Source: Halomonas denitrificans (GTDB taxonomy: Bacteria > Pseudomonadota > Gammaproteobacteria > Xanthomonadales > Wenzhouxiangellaceae). From it: DNA of 64,000 nt. Below are positions 54,145-62,120 of this stretch, in pieces. The notes under the pieces are model-generated. The model had not been told where the DNA came from. It made no database searches and saw only the letters and a list, made by a program, of their open reading frames with translations. Both the position numbers and the translations under genes were made by a program. The DNA lies in the NCBI GenBank assembly GCA_019800895.1, contig JAHVKF010000002.1, positions 971,773 to 1,035,772 of the forward strand. The letters run 5' to 3'. Positions within the stretch are counted from its first letter, which is position 1, and every line of letters starts with the position of its first letter.

Positions 54145-54960
54145 ATGATCCCGATGCCCGAACCCGACTCTTCTCCGCTGTCCCGGTCGACGAGCCCGTC
54201 CCCCTTGTCCTCGTTTCCGGGCGATGGCGCCGCCCTGGTCCAGGGCGCCAGCCGCGGCATCGGCCTCGGCTTCGTCCGCCGCCTGCTGGACTGCGGACGC
54301 TTCGAGCGGGTCTTCGCGACCTGCCGCGATCCCGCCTCGGCGGACGCCCTGAACGGCATCGATGATCCGGCCCTGACCGTCCTGCAACTCGACGTGACGC
54401 GGCCGGCGAGCATTCGCGACGCCACGGCCGAGGTCGAAGCAAGCGGTATGCCGATCCGCCTGCTGCTCAACGTCGCCGGCCTCCTCCACGACGAGCAGCA
54501 GGCGCCCGAGAAGCGGCTGGAAGATCTCGATGCGGATGCGCTGGCGCGGTCGTTCGCGGTGAATTCGATCGGGCCCGCGCTGGTGCTCGAAGCCTTCCGA
54601 CCGCAGCTGGCGCGGCGCGGACGCACCGTGGTCGCGGCGCTGTCGGCCCGGGTCGGCTCGATCGGCGACAACCGCCTCGGCGGCTGGTACGCGTACCGCG
54701 CGTCGAAGGCGGCGCTGAACCAGCTGATGCGGACTGCGTCGGTCGAACTCGCGCGCCGCAACCGCAACGCGTTGGTCGTCCTGCTGCACCCGGGCACCAC
54801 CGATACGGGCCTGTCCGAACCGTTCCAGGAGAACGTGCCCGACGACCAGCTGTTCCCCGTCGATCGGGCCTGCCGTCAGCTGCTCGACGTCATCGACGGG
54901 CTCGGCGAGGGTGACAGCGGGGGATTCTTCGCCTGGGACGGCCAGCGGATCGAGTGGTAG
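54145..54960 (+). CDS. Short-chain dehydrogenase/reductase (CsgA-like)
   Basis: A 271-residue NAD(P)-dependent oxidoreductase. The cofactor motif VQGASRGIGLGF follows a Ser/Pro-rich N-terminus of about 30 residues, NVAGLLHDE is the central NAG-like motif, and the active-site YRASK (Tyr/Lys) sits in WYAYRASKAALNQL. The overall wording is that of the CsgA-like SDR group. Substrate unknown. ATGs at 54145 and 54154 are both possible starts. Confidence 0.85.
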   Translation: MIPMPEPDSSPLSRSTSPSPLSSFPGDGAALVQGASRGIGLGFVRRLLDCGRFERVFATCRDPASADALNGIDDPALTVLQLDVTRPASIRDATAEVEASGMPIRLLLNVAGLLHDEQQAPEKRLEDLDADALARSFAVNSIGPALVLEAFRPQLARRGRTVVAALSARVGSIGDNRLGGWYAYRASKAALNQLMRTASVELARRNRNALVVLLHPGTTDTGLSEPFQENVPDDQLFPVDRACRQLLDVIDGLGEGDSGGFFAWDGQRIEW

Positions 54961-54977
54961 GCCGCCGGCCTCGACGC

Positions 54978-55457
54978 TCAGGCCAGCGGTGCGTCGTCCG
55001 CCGGCAGCGGTGCCTCGGCCCGCTCCGCGGGGCAGAGGAAGGGTGAACCGGACCGGCCGCCGTGGTAGTCGAAGCGGCGGTCGCCGATCGCGAGCCGGAT
55101 CCAGACACCGGGCACCAGGGCCTGGGTGTACATCATGTCGGGTTCCGGGCAGCCCATCGCGCCGTTGCGCCAGGTCACGTAGCGGCGTTCGACCACGTCG
55201 ATGTCGGACGCGTCGATGTCCATTCTTCCCGCCAGGTCGGCCCGGGCGGCATCGGTGGCCTCATCGAGCCGGTCGGGACCGCCGGACGGCGGCGTGGAAT
55301 CCTTCATCACGGGTACCTCCATGTCGGGGCCTGGGGCCGGGTCGTCCGCGGCGGACTCGTCGTTGCCGCCTGGCGCACAGCCGGCCGCCAGCAGCAGGCT
55401 CAGGCAGGCGCCGACCAGGGTCGGTCCGAGCGGGGTGCGAGGTGTCGTTGCAGGCAT
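54978..55457 (-). CDS. Putative lipoprotein with a conserved Cys/Tyr-rich C-terminus
   Basis: A 159-residue lipoprotein with lipobox LAAGC (Cys 27) and an acidic Pro-rich linker. The C-terminal region has RYVTWRNGAMGCPEPDMMYTQALVPG and then DYHGGRSGSPFLCP; this pattern recurs in uncharacterised small exported proteins that I have seen in other bacteria. Two mature cysteines may form a disulfide. It lies 23 bases after the SirB2-type gene and probably shares its transcript. Confidence 0.75.
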   Translation of the reverse strand: MPATTPRTPLGPTLVGACLSLLLAAGCAPGGNDESAADDPAPGPDMEVPVMKDSTPPSGGPDRLDEATDAARADLAGRMDIDASDIDVVERRYVTWRNGAMGCPEPDMMYTQALVPGVWIRLAIGDRRFDYHGGRSGSPFLCPAERAEAPLPADDAPLA

Positions 55458-55480
55458 GTCGAGTCTCCGGATGTGGGCGA

Positions 55481-55849
55481 TCAGAACGGTTTCGACAACG
55501 CCAGCAAGGCGATCGCCAGGAATACCAGCAGCGCTGCGAGATAGGCCAGCACGCCGCGATCGCGGCGCTTGGAGCGAAGCGCGGCCACGCCGAGCAGCAC
55601 GTAGACCACGACCAGGGCCAGCTTCAGCCCCAGCCAGGCGCTGTCGACCGGGGAGTAGCGGAAGTGGAACCACAGGCCGATCCCGGACATCAGCAGCAGC
55701 GTGTCGATCAGGTGTGGTCCGACCCGGACCAGCGGACCGGCCAGCGGTCGGTCCAGGATGCGCACGACGAACCCCCGAAGCGCGAAGCCCAGTCCGCTGA
55801 TCAGGGCGAGGGCGACGTGCAGGCGCTCGAGAAGGACGATCGTGCTCAT
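55481..55849 (-). CDS. SirB2-family membrane protein
   Basis: A 122-residue protein with four helices matching SirB2. The features are HVALALISGLGFALRGFV, RVGPHLIDTLLLMSGIGLWF and WLGLKLALVVVYVLLGVAALRS. The family has no established biochemical function. It precedes the lipoprotein gene on the same strand. Confidence 0.85.
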   Translation of the reverse strand: MSTIVLLERLHVALALISGLGFALRGFVVRILDRPLAGPLVRVGPHLIDTLLLMSGIGLWFHFRYSPVDSAWLGLKLALVVVYVLLGVAALRSKRRDRGVLAYLAALLVFLAIALLALSKPF

Positions 55850-56019
55850 GCGGACTCTGACGAACGGGGTCGACGCCGCATTCTAGCGCAGCGTTTCCGG
55901 CCGGGCGTCGGACGGAACCCGCCCGGCGACGCGCCGGTGACGGACCTGTGCGGCAGTGCGTGGAGGTGGGACAATGACCGGATGTGGACACGTGGCCAGG
56001 CGAGGCAGGGAGGCGCTCG

Positions 56020-56079
56020 ATGAACACGATCATCCTTCACCGGTCGGCGGCCTGCGGCGCGGCGGGGCGCGACCGATGA
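56020..56079 (+). CDS. Candidate 19-residue leader reading frame before the acetyl-CoA hydrolase-family gene
   Basis: A 19-codon frame (MNTIILHRSAACGAAGRDR) begins with ATG at 56020, has a near-perfect ribosome site (GGGAGG at 56008-56013, six bases upstream), and ends with TGA at 56077-56079. Its stop overlaps the next gene's start as ATGA. The downstream gene has no Shine-Dalgarno of its own, so it is probably translated by coupling. The peptide may have no function, or it may act as an attenuator-type leader. Experimental support is needed. Confidence 0.5.
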   Translation: MNTIILHRSAACGAAGRDR

Positions 56080-57989
56080 GCGACACGGGGGCGTTGGACG
56101 CCGTCGTCGACGAGATCATCGATCGGGTCGGGCGACGCCTGGTCGTCGGCCTGCCGCTTGGACTGGGCAAGCCGAACCGGTTGGTCAACGCCCTGTACCG
56201 GCGCGCCCGCCAGGAGCCGGATCTGGAACTGGAGATCGTCACCGCCCTGTCGCTGGATCCGCCGCGGCCCCGTCACTGGCTCGAAGCGCGCCTGATGGAG
56301 CCGATCCTCGACCGGCTGTTCGGTGATGACTACCCGCGCCTCGACTACCTTGCCGACGCCCGAGCCGGGCGCCTGCCGGACAACGTCCGCCTGACCGAGT
56401 TCTACTTCCAGTCGGGTGCGGCGCTCGGCCGCCCGTCGCTGCAGCGACATTACATTTCCGCGAACTACACGCACGTGGCGCGCGACCTGGTCGATCGCGG
56501 AGTCAATGTGGTGCTCCAGCTCGTCGCCCGGGATGCCGACGGGCGGATCAGCCTCGCCTGCAATCCCGATGTCACGCTGGACCTCATGCGCCGCCTGGCG
56601 AGCGACCCGGCCGGCCGCTCGCGCAGCGAGCTCTTCGCCGTCGGCCAGGTGCATCCGGCGCTTCCGTTCCTGCCCGGCGATGCGGTGGTCGAGGCGGACT
56701 TCTTCGACCGTGTCGTCGAGGCCGATCCCGACCAGCGGTTGTTCGCACTGCCGCGTGCGCCGGTCTCGCTGCAGGACCATGCGGTCGGGTTCCACGCCTC
56801 GCGCCTGATCGCCGACGGCGGAACGTTGCAGATCGGCATCGGCAGCCTGTCCGACGCGCTGGTCCATTCCCTGGTGCAGCGTCACGGCGAAAACGCCCGG
56901 TACCGCTCGGCGGTGGACGCGTTTCCATCGGCCGAGTCGGCGGCGCTGGGCGACGACGGGCCCTTCGCGCTGGGCTTGTTCGGCGCCAGCGAAATGTTCA
57001 TGGACGGGTTCATGCACCTCTACCGCGCCGGCATCCTGACGCGTGAAGTGTTCGATGACCTTTCCGAGATGCGTCGCGCCAACGCGGGCGTGACGGTCGA
57101 GAGCGCCGGCCGGGGCGCGGTGATGGAAGGCGGGTTCTATCTCGGCAGTTCGGACTTCTACGCGTTTCTCTCCGAACTGGACCCCGAGGCGCGGGAGCGC
57201 TTCCGGATGCACGGGGTGAGCCGCATCAACCAGCTCTACGGCGGCAACGAGACGCTCGAGATCGAGCAGCGCCGCCACGCGCGCTTCGTCAACACCTGCA
57301 TGATGATGACCGCCACCGGTGCGGCGGTCTCGGACGGCCTGGCCGACTACCAGGTCGTCTCCGGCGTCGGCGGCCAGTACAACTTCGTCGCGATGGCGCA
57401 TGCGATGGACGACGGACGCTCGGTGCTGATGCTGCGGTCCACGCGGGAGAAGAACGGCCGGGTCTCGTCGAACATCGTCTGGCAGTACCCGCACCTGACC
57501 ATTCCGCGCCACCTGCGTGACCTCGTGGTCACCGAGTACGGCATCGCCGACCTCCGCGGCCGAACCGATGAAGAATGCATCCAGCGGATGCTCTCGATCA
57601 CCGACGCCCGCTTCCAGGACGAGGTGGCCGAGCAGGCTCGCCGGGCCGGCAAGCTCGATCCCGCCTGGACGATTCCCGACGCGTGGCGCGGCAACACGCC
57701 CGACCGGCTGGTCGAGCGCTTCGAGCAGGCGGGGTATCCAGTTCCGACCTACCCCTTCGGCAGCGACTTTACCGGCGAGGAGCAGCGCCTGGTCCCGGCG
57801 CTGCAGTGGGTCAAGGAACGCTCGCAGAACGAGCTGGGACTGGTGCTCGACGCTGTACGCGGCCGACCTCAGGATCACCCGGACGAGCTGGCCCGTCTCG
57901 GCCTGGATCGCCCGCGCTCGATCGGCGAACGGATCATGGCCAGGCTGGTCGCCCGCGGTCTCGAACGGACCGCGGGGCAGCTTCGCTGA
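56076..57989 (+). CDS. Acetyl-CoA hydrolase/transferase family protein
   Basis: A 637-residue protein of the acetyl-CoA hydrolase/CoA-transferase superfamily. The N-terminal half has GLPLGLGKPNRLVNALYRRA, the middle DGGTLQIGIGSLSDALVH, and the C-terminal AcetylCoA_hyd_C-like domain VVSGVGGQYNFVAMAHAM and LVVTEYGIADLRGRTDEECIQRML. It is longer than the usual 430-550 residues of this family. The CoA ester used is unknown. I start at the ATG at 56076, coupled to the leader frame. It converges on the antiporter gene with only six bases between stops. Confidence 0.85.
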   Translation: MSDTGALDAVVDEIIDRVGRRLVVGLPLGLGKPNRLVNALYRRARQEPDLELEIVTALSLDPPRPRHWLEARLMEPILDRLFGDDYPRLDYLADARAGRLPDNVRLTEFYFQSGAALGRPSLQRHYISANYTHVARDLVDRGVNVVLQLVARDADGRISLACNPDVTLDLMRRLASDPAGRSRSELFAVGQVHPALPFLPGDAVVEADFFDRVVEADPDQRLFALPRAPVSLQDHAVGFHASRLIADGGTLQIGIGSLSDALVHSLVQRHGENARYRSAVDAFPSAESAALGDDGPFALGLFGASEMFMDGFMHLYRAGILTREVFDDLSEMRRANAGVTVESAGRGAVMEGGFYLGSSDFYAFLSELDPEARERFRMHGVSRINQLYGGNETLEIEQRRHARFVNTCMMMTATGAAVSDGLADYQVVSGVGGQYNFVAMAHAMDDGRSVLMLRSTREKNGRVSSNIVWQYPHLTIPRHLRDLVVTEYGIADLRGRTDEECIQRMLSITDARFQDEVAEQARRAGKLDPAWTIPDAWRGNTPDRLVERFEQAGYPVPTYPFGSDFTGEEQRLVPALQWVKERSQNELGLVLDAVRGRPQDHPDELARLGLDRPRSIGERIMARLVARGLERTAGQLR

Positions 57990-57995
57990 GAGGCG

Positions 57996-59804
57996 TCAGT
58001 CGCCTGGTGTGCGCGAGTCGGACTCGCCGGGCGCGAAGTACAGCACGATCCATTCCTTGCCCGGTTCGAACGCCTGTTCGCTGGAATAGAGCCTGAGCTG
58101 GCGCTCCGGGCCGACCGCTCCGAGCAGCAACCAGTCCTCGGCCGGCTCGCCCATGCGCTCGACCAGGTTCTCCAGCCGGTACTCGTCGGTCAGCCGGGTG
58201 GTCTGGATGGTCCAGCCGTCCTCGAGGCGCCGCTGCAGATCCTCGAAATGCGCCTCTTCATCGAATGCGATCTGACCTCGTTGCTCGACGGTCAGCTGTC
58301 GCGACTCGTGATCGCCGGGCTCGTGCGGTGAGAGCTGGAACGTGCGATGGCGCCCGAATTCGTGGCCCAGCGCCTTGCAGACCAGTGCGTTGTAGAAATC
58401 GTTGTCGGTGGCGCAGAGCAAGTGGCCGAGGTGCTGATCGTCGAGTTCCAGCTCGGCGTGCTCGGACAGGATCTCCCCGTAGTAGGTCTCGATGCCTTCC
58501 ATTCGGGCAGCCTTCAGGCGCTGAAACGCACCGTCGACGATCAGGACGTCGAAGTCCATCTGTCGGAGCTTGCTCGCCAGCATGACGGTCCAGTCCGACG
58601 CGCCCACGATCAGCAGCCCGTTGTTGTGCTTGGCCGCCAGCCCCAGCTTCTGGCCCATCCATCCGACCGTGAAGCCGTGCGCCAGCACCGTGGCCAGGAT
58701 GACCGCGAAGATGACCGGCAGCATCAGCTGCGCATCGGCATAGCCCGCAGCCACCAGGTCGGGACCGAAGATTCCGGCAGTCGCCGCCGCGACAATGCCG
58801 CGTGGTGCGATCCAGGCGAGCAGCCAGCGGTCCTCCTTCTCGATCGGCGCTCCGATCGTCGACAGAAGGATGGTCACGGGGCGCAGGACGAACAGCACCA
58901 CCAGCAGGAACAACACGATCCGGAGGTCGATCATCGCCAGTTGCTCCAGGGTCAACTGGCTCGGGATGACAATGAACAGCACGGAGAGCAGGATGATGGT
59001 CAGGTTTTCCTTGAACCGCTGCAGCTCGGCGCGTTCACCCAGCGGCAGGTTGCCGAGCACGACGCCCATGGCGGTGACGGAGAGCAGCCCGGCTTCGTAC
59101 TGGTAGGCATTGCCGACCCAGAAGACCAGCAACACGAGAACCATCAGGATCGGTGGTTTGAGGTGCTCGGGAACCCAGCCGCGGCTGAAGACGGTGCCGG
59201 TGATCCAGCCCGCGACGGCGCCCAGGCCCCCGGCGACGACCAGCGACGAACCGAGCGCGAAGGCCGTTTCGGCGAGCGTTTCGCCTTCGATCGTGAAGTA
59301 CTGGAAGGTCAGGACGGCCAGCAACACCCCGACCGGGTCGTTGACGATGCCTTCCCATTTCAGCAGCGACGAGGTCCGGTTGTTCAGGCGGGCCTGGCGC
59401 AGCAGCGGTGCGATGACCGTGGGCCCGGTGACCACCAGGATCGCGCCGATGACCCAGGCCACGGGCCAGCTGATCCCGCCGACGTAATGGGCGGCGACGG
59501 CACCGAGCACCATGGCGATCGGCGGGCCGACCAGGGTCAGCCGGCCGATGCCGTGGCCGACGCGCTTGAACTCGCCCAGCTTGAGGTCCATCCCGCCTTC
59601 GAACAGGATGATGGCCACGCCGAGGCCGATCAGCTTGGTCAGCTCCTCGGGCTTCATCGCGAATTCCACGATGCCCATCACCGGGCCGAGGACGATGCCG
59701 GCAGCGATCAGGACCACGATCGCCGGCATGCGCAGTCGCCAGGCCAGCCATTGACTGGCCATTCCGGCCGCGAGAATCAACAGGGTCAGCGTGGCCGTGT
59801 ACAT
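57996..59804 (-). CDS. CPA1-type cation:proton antiporter with TrkA-N domain
   Basis: A 602-residue protein with about 12 membrane helices (1-400). The ion-site stretch LLKWEGIVNDPVGVLLAVL and the FEGGMDLKLGEF motif mark the NhaP/CPA1 group. A soluble Rossmann (TrkA-N) domain follows (about 410-540, NNGLLIVGASDWTVMLASKLRQ), which senses nucleotide in related transporters. It probably exchanges Na+ or K+ for protons. I start at the ATG at 59804, giving a clean first helix. Confidence 0.9.
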   Translation of the reverse strand: MYTATLTLLILAAGMASQWLAWRLRMPAIVVLIAAGIVLGPVMGIVEFAMKPEELTKLIGLGVAIILFEGGMDLKLGEFKRVGHGIGRLTLVGPPIAMVLGAVAAHYVGGISWPVAWVIGAILVVTGPTVIAPLLRQARLNNRTSSLLKWEGIVNDPVGVLLAVLTFQYFTIEGETLAETAFALGSSLVVAGGLGAVAGWITGTVFSRGWVPEHLKPPILMVLVLLVFWVGNAYQYEAGLLSVTAMGVVLGNLPLGERAELQRFKENLTIILLSVLFIVIPSQLTLEQLAMIDLRIVLFLLVVLFVLRPVTILLSTIGAPIEKEDRWLLAWIAPRGIVAAATAGIFGPDLVAAGYADAQLMLPVIFAVILATVLAHGFTVGWMGQKLGLAAKHNNGLLIVGASDWTVMLASKLRQMDFDVLIVDGAFQRLKAARMEGIETYYGEILSEHAELELDDQHLGHLLCATDNDFYNALVCKALGHEFGRHRTFQLSPHEPGDHESRQLTVEQRGQIAFDEEAHFEDLQRRLEDGWTIQTTRLTDEYRLENLVERMGEPAEDWLLLGAVGPERQLRLYSSEQAFEPGKEWIVLYFAPGESDSRTPGD

Positions 59805-59883
59805 GAAGGGGCACCGGGGCGACGTGTGCGCCGTGGAAACGATGACGTAGAATCGCACGACCTTCGTCAACGTTGCAAAAGCC

Positions 59884-61659
59884 ATGCGTTCTTCCCCGAC
59901 TCAGCGGGCTCCGAGCCTCTTCGCCATCGTTTTCTACGTCATCGCGTTCATCGCCCTTGGCGGGTGCTCTTCGCAGACCGATACCGCCGATACCGCCGAT
60001 ACCGCCGATCGCGCTGCTCGGGCCGAGCAAGCCGATCCGGCCCGACCGGCCGATGGTTCCGATCGCAGCGAACGGATCGACAAGGAGAACGGCGCAGCTT
60101 CGCCGGAGCTGCTGATCGATCGCAGCCGTCTCGGGATCTACCATCCGGTCGAACTGACCGCCGACCTGTCGACCCTGAGTGACGGTCAGCGGCAGATGCT
60201 GAGGCTGCTGATCGAGGCGGGCGGGATCATGGAGCAGCTGTTCTGGCGCCAGGCCTTCGGGGATCCCGCGAGCCTCCTCGATCGGATCGACGATCCCGAG
60301 GTCGAGGCCTTCGTCGAACTGAACTTCGGGCCCTGGGATCGCCTCGACGGCAACCGGCCGTTCCTGGAGGGCTTCGGCCCCAAACCCGAGGGCGCGCGCT
60401 ACTACCCGGAGGACATGACGCGCGACGAGTTCCGCGCCTGGAGCGAGGCCGACAAGGACAACCCCTATTCGCTCGTGCGCCGCGACGAGGCCGGCGCGCT
60501 GGTGCTGGTGCCCTACCACGAAGCGTTCGCCGATGAACTCGCTCGCGCTGCGGAACTCCTGCGCGAGGCGGCCGGTCTGGCCGAGTCGGAGGCCTTCGCT
60601 CGCTACCTTCGGCTCCGCGCCGATGCGCTGACCAGCGGGAACTACCGGCCCAGCGACATGGCCTGGATGGATGTCCGCGATAACGACATCGAACTCGTGA
60701 TCGGCCCGATCGAGAGCTACGAGGACCAGCTGTTCGGCACCCGCACCGCGTTCGAGGCCTTCGTGCTGATCAAGGACCTGGAGTGGTCCGAGCGCCTGGC
60801 GCGCTACGCGGACCTGCTGCCCGACCTGCAGCGGGGGCTGCCGGTCGACGAGGCCTACAAGGCCGAGGTGCCCGGCACCGACGCGGACCTGAACGCCTAC
60901 GACGCGATCTTCTATGCCGGTGACGCCAATGCCGGGGCGAAGACCATCGCCATCAACCTGCCGAACGACGAGACGGTGCAGCTCGAGAAGGGCACGCGGC
61001 GGCTGCAGCTGAAGAACACGATGCGAGCCAAGTTCGACCACATCCTGGTGCCGATCGCCGACCTGCTGATCGACGAGGCTCAGCAGGACCACATCGCCTT
61101 CGACGCCTTCTTCGCCAACGTGATGTTCCACGAGGTGGCCCACGGCCTGGGCATCAAGTACACCGTCGACGACGGCCGCCCCGTGCGGGCCGCGCTGGCC
61201 GAGCACCAGTCGGCGATCGAAGAGGGCAAGGCCGACATCCTCGGCCTGGACATGATCGAGCAGCTGGTCGGGATGGGCGAGTGGAGCGGCGACCTGATGG
61301 ACCACTACGTGACCTTCCTGGCCGGTATCTTCCGCTCCGTGCGCTTCGGCGCCTCCTCGGCGCACGGCCGCGCGAACATGGTCGCCTTCAACTGGTTCGA
61401 GGAAGCCGGCGCCTTTTCCCGCGACGAGGTGACCGGGCGCTACTCGATCGATCGCGCGGCCTTCGAACAGGCCGTGAACAGCCTCTCGAATCGCTTGCTC
61501 ACGCTGCAGGGCAACGGCGACTACGAAGCCACGGGCGAGTTCCTGGCGCGCTACGGGGTCATGCCCGACTCGCTGGCCGACGACCTCGCCCGGGCGAGCG
61601 AGTCCGGCATCCCGGTGGATATCCGGTTGATCCAGGGGGCCGAGGTGCTGGGCCTCTGA
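59884..61659 (+). CDS. DPP III-like (M49-related) zinc peptidase, lipoprotein
   Basis: A 591-residue lipoprotein with lipobox ALGGC (Cys 28). The zinc motif is HEVAH at 416-420, in MFHEVAHGLGI, and a second ligand set EEGKAD (446-451) follows 25 residues later. Dipeptidyl peptidase III proper has HEXXGH; this form has HEXXH, as in the M49-related Zn-hydrolase group. It probably removes dipeptides or acts on small peptides in the periplasm. The linker after the lipobox contains three copies of a 9-base unit encoding DTADTADTAD. It is divergent from the antiporter. Confidence 0.85.
   Translation: MRSSPTQRAPSLFAIVFYVIAFIALGGCSSQTDTADTADTADRAARAEQADPARPADGSDRSERIDKENGAASPELLIDRSRLGIYHPVELTADLSTLSDGQRQMLRLLIEAGGIMEQLFWRQAFGDPASLLDRIDDPEVEAFVELNFGPWDRLDGNRPFLEGFGPKPEGARYYPEDMTRDEFRAWSEADKDNPYSLVRRDEAGALVLVPYHEAFADELARAAELLREAAGLAESEAFARYLRLRADALTSGNYRPSDMAWMDVRDNDIELVIGPIESYEDQLFGTRTAFEAFVLIKDLEWSERLARYADLLPDLQRGLPVDEAYKAEVPGTDADLNAYDAIFYAGDANAGAKTIAINLPNDETVQLEKGTRRLQLKNTMRAKFDHILVPIADLLIDEAQQDHIAFDAFFANVMFHEVAHGLGIKYTVDDGRPVRAALAEHQSAIEEGKADILGLDMIEQLVGMGEWSGDLMDHYVTFLAGIFRSVRFGASSAHGRANMVAFNWFEEAGAFSRDEVTGRYSIDRAAFEQAVNSLSNRLLTLQGNGDYEATGEFLARYGVMPDSLADDLARASESGIPVDIRLIQGAEVLGL
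59981..60007 (+). repeat. Three exact 9-bp repeats in the lipoprotein linker
   Basis: ATACCGCCG occurs three times in tandem (59981, 59990, 59999). It is in frame and encodes a repeated Asp-Thr-Ala-type tripeptide in the flexible linker. Copy number may vary between strains. Confidence 0.7.
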
Positions 61660-62120
61660 CGGTTGCGCAATGGCGGACATTCCTGTTCGGCCTCGGGTTC
61701 CGTGGCGGATCGGCCAGCCTGTGACGAATTTCTCCTTTCTGCCGTAGGTCTGCCGGACGGCCCGCGGATTGGCCCCGGATTCGAGCAGCTTGCGGCCGGC
61801 GGGCCGCCATGGAATAATCCAGTGGTCGTCGAGCTCGGGCTCCGACACACCGGAGGTCGAGGGCAGTGCGCCGGATCGGCCCTCCGGATCGAGGGATCGA
61901 CCGCGGCCGTCGGGCCGTGCCGATAGTAGAGAGGACCGCAGAGACGGTCCGAAAGCCGCCAGAGGGGAGATTCTTGAGCGCGACCTGTTTCGAAGCTTCC
62001 CGTTTTCGAGAACGGATGGCCGTGCCGCCCGGACGGTCGCACGCGGCCCGCTCGACCATCGGTTGCAGGCGCTCCGACGTCGTCCCCACATTCCAGACAT
62101 CCAGCAGAGGAAGCAAGTCC
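61660..62120 (+). other. 461-base leader/spacer before the DUF11 protein gene
   Basis: No convincing gene is seen; short frames here lack coding character. It contains a GCGGCC-N4-GGCCGC hairpin (61792-61807), which may terminate the peptidase transcript, and a GGACCG-N6-CGGTCC hairpin (61933-61950) followed by GAAAGCCGCC and AGAGGGGAGA in what may be a structured 5' leader. It matches no riboswitch consensus that I know. Confidence 0.5.
61792..61807. terminator. Hairpin downstream of the DPP III-like gene
   Basis: GCGGCC and GGCCGC form a perfect 6-pair stem with a 4-base loop. It lies 132 bases after the stop codon, farther than usual. Confidence 0.3.

Noticed and set aside
60001..60115. 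Proline/isoleucine repeat frame on the plus strand near 60 kb
   Set aside because: It is the out-of-frame reading of the 9-bp repeat and linker of the DPP III-like lipoprotein gene.
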